Shown: positions 12,656-12,827 of the stretch, in pieces
Numbering within the stretch: position 1 is the first letter of the stretch
How the letters are laid out: each line of letters begins with the position of its first letter
Source: Clostridium sp. UBA2485
GTDB lineage: Bacteria; Bacillota; Clostridia; Clostridiales; Clostridiaceae
Assembly (NCBI RefSeq): GCF_002341865.1
Contig: NZ_DDOV01000031.1
Span: forward strand, 1-12,827
DNA length: 12,827 nt
Direction of reading: 5' to 3'
Notes under the pieces: generated by a model
The model's database searches: none
Told to the model about the DNA's origin: nothing
The model's input: only the letters and a program-made list of their open reading frames with translations
Position numbers and translations under genes: made by a program

Positions 12656-12827
12656 ATGTCAAAAGATGATATAATTGAAATGCAAGGTGTAGTTTTAGAA
12701 GCACTACCCAATGCAATGTTTCAAGTTGAACTTGAGAGTGGGCATAAAATATTAGCACATATATCAGGAAAGTTAAGAATGAACTTTATTAGGATATTAC
12801 CAGGCGATAAGGTTACAATAGAGCTTT
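12656..12827 (+). CDS. infA: Translation initiation factor IF-1 (partial, 3' end cut)
   Basis: The window holds 57 codons of IF-1 plus one base; the family is usually 72 residues, so about 15 residues lie beyond the edge. The visible part, from SKDDIIEMQGVVLEALPNAM through GHKILAHISGKLRMNFIRIL to PGDKVTIEL, is a nearly canonical S1-type OB fold. IF-1 binds the 30S A site and guides initiation with IF-2 and IF-3. The ATG follows GGAGG (12639-12643) at 12 bases, longer than for the other genes here. That site lies in the last codons of the KOW gene, 7 nt upstream, so the two are likely coupled. Confidence 0.97.
   Translation, partial: MSKDDIIEMQGVVLEALPNAMFQVELESGHKILAHISGKLRMNFIRILPGDKVTIEL

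Noticed and set aside
1..12827. Mobile elements, CRISPR arrays, tRNA or rRNA genes, phage or defence genes
   Set aside because: None seen. The window is filled by the standard ribosomal-protein cluster in conserved order with no insertions.

Overview
This window is the S10–spc ribosomal-protein cluster of a low-G+C Firmicute, most likely a Clostridium-type organism. The evidence is an A/T-rich third codon position, strong AGGAGG-type Shine-Dalgarno sites before almost every gene, the zinc-ribbon form of S14, a zinc-type LID in adenylate kinase, and a small L14e-like KOW gene between map and infA. I do not name a species. All genes are on the + strand and none looks broken.

Layout. Bases 1-26 are the last codons of tuf (EF-Tu), followed by a terminator-like hairpin (88-117). 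A very A/T-rich stretch holds a perfect 14-bp inverted repeat (165-178/187-200), then a consensus promoter (TTGTCA, 17-bp spacer, TATAAT; 208-236). From about 243 to 446 there is a leader of roughly 200 nt. It is about 47% G+C by my count, against about 17% just upstream, and is rich in complementary segments. The S10 part follows (rpsJ, rplC, rplD, rplW, rplB, rpsS, rplV, rpsC, rplP, rpmC, rpsQ), then the spc part (rplN, rplX, rplE, S14 gene, rpsH, rplF, rplR, rpsE, rpmD, rplO, secY). The downstream part is adk, map, the KOW gene and the start of infA, which is cut by the window end.

How it works together. Twenty-one ribosomal proteins, the SecY translocon channel, adenylate kinase, methionine aminopeptidase and initiation factor IF-1 appear to be read from one strong promoter. 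I see no terminator with a U-tract inside the cluster. Most gene gaps are 0-31 nt, and three pairs overlap (rplD/rplW, rplP/rpmC, adk/map). Only the gaps rpsJ-rplC (88 nt), rplW-rplB (60 nt) and rplB-rpsS (66 nt) are larger, and all three contain stem-loops.

The gene content is ordinary and well known; I find no new protein system. What deserves a second look is RNA: the rpsJ leader, where a long-range closing helix and a hairpin next to the Shine-Dalgarno site compete for the same bases, and the three back-to-back hairpins between rpsJ and rplC. Several starts are not ATG (rpsC, rpsQ, S14, adk and map GTG; rpmD and the KOW gene TTG). I moved five starts (rpmC, rplR, rpmD, adk, KOW) inward from the longest open frame because of Shine-Dalgarno spacing and family N-termini.
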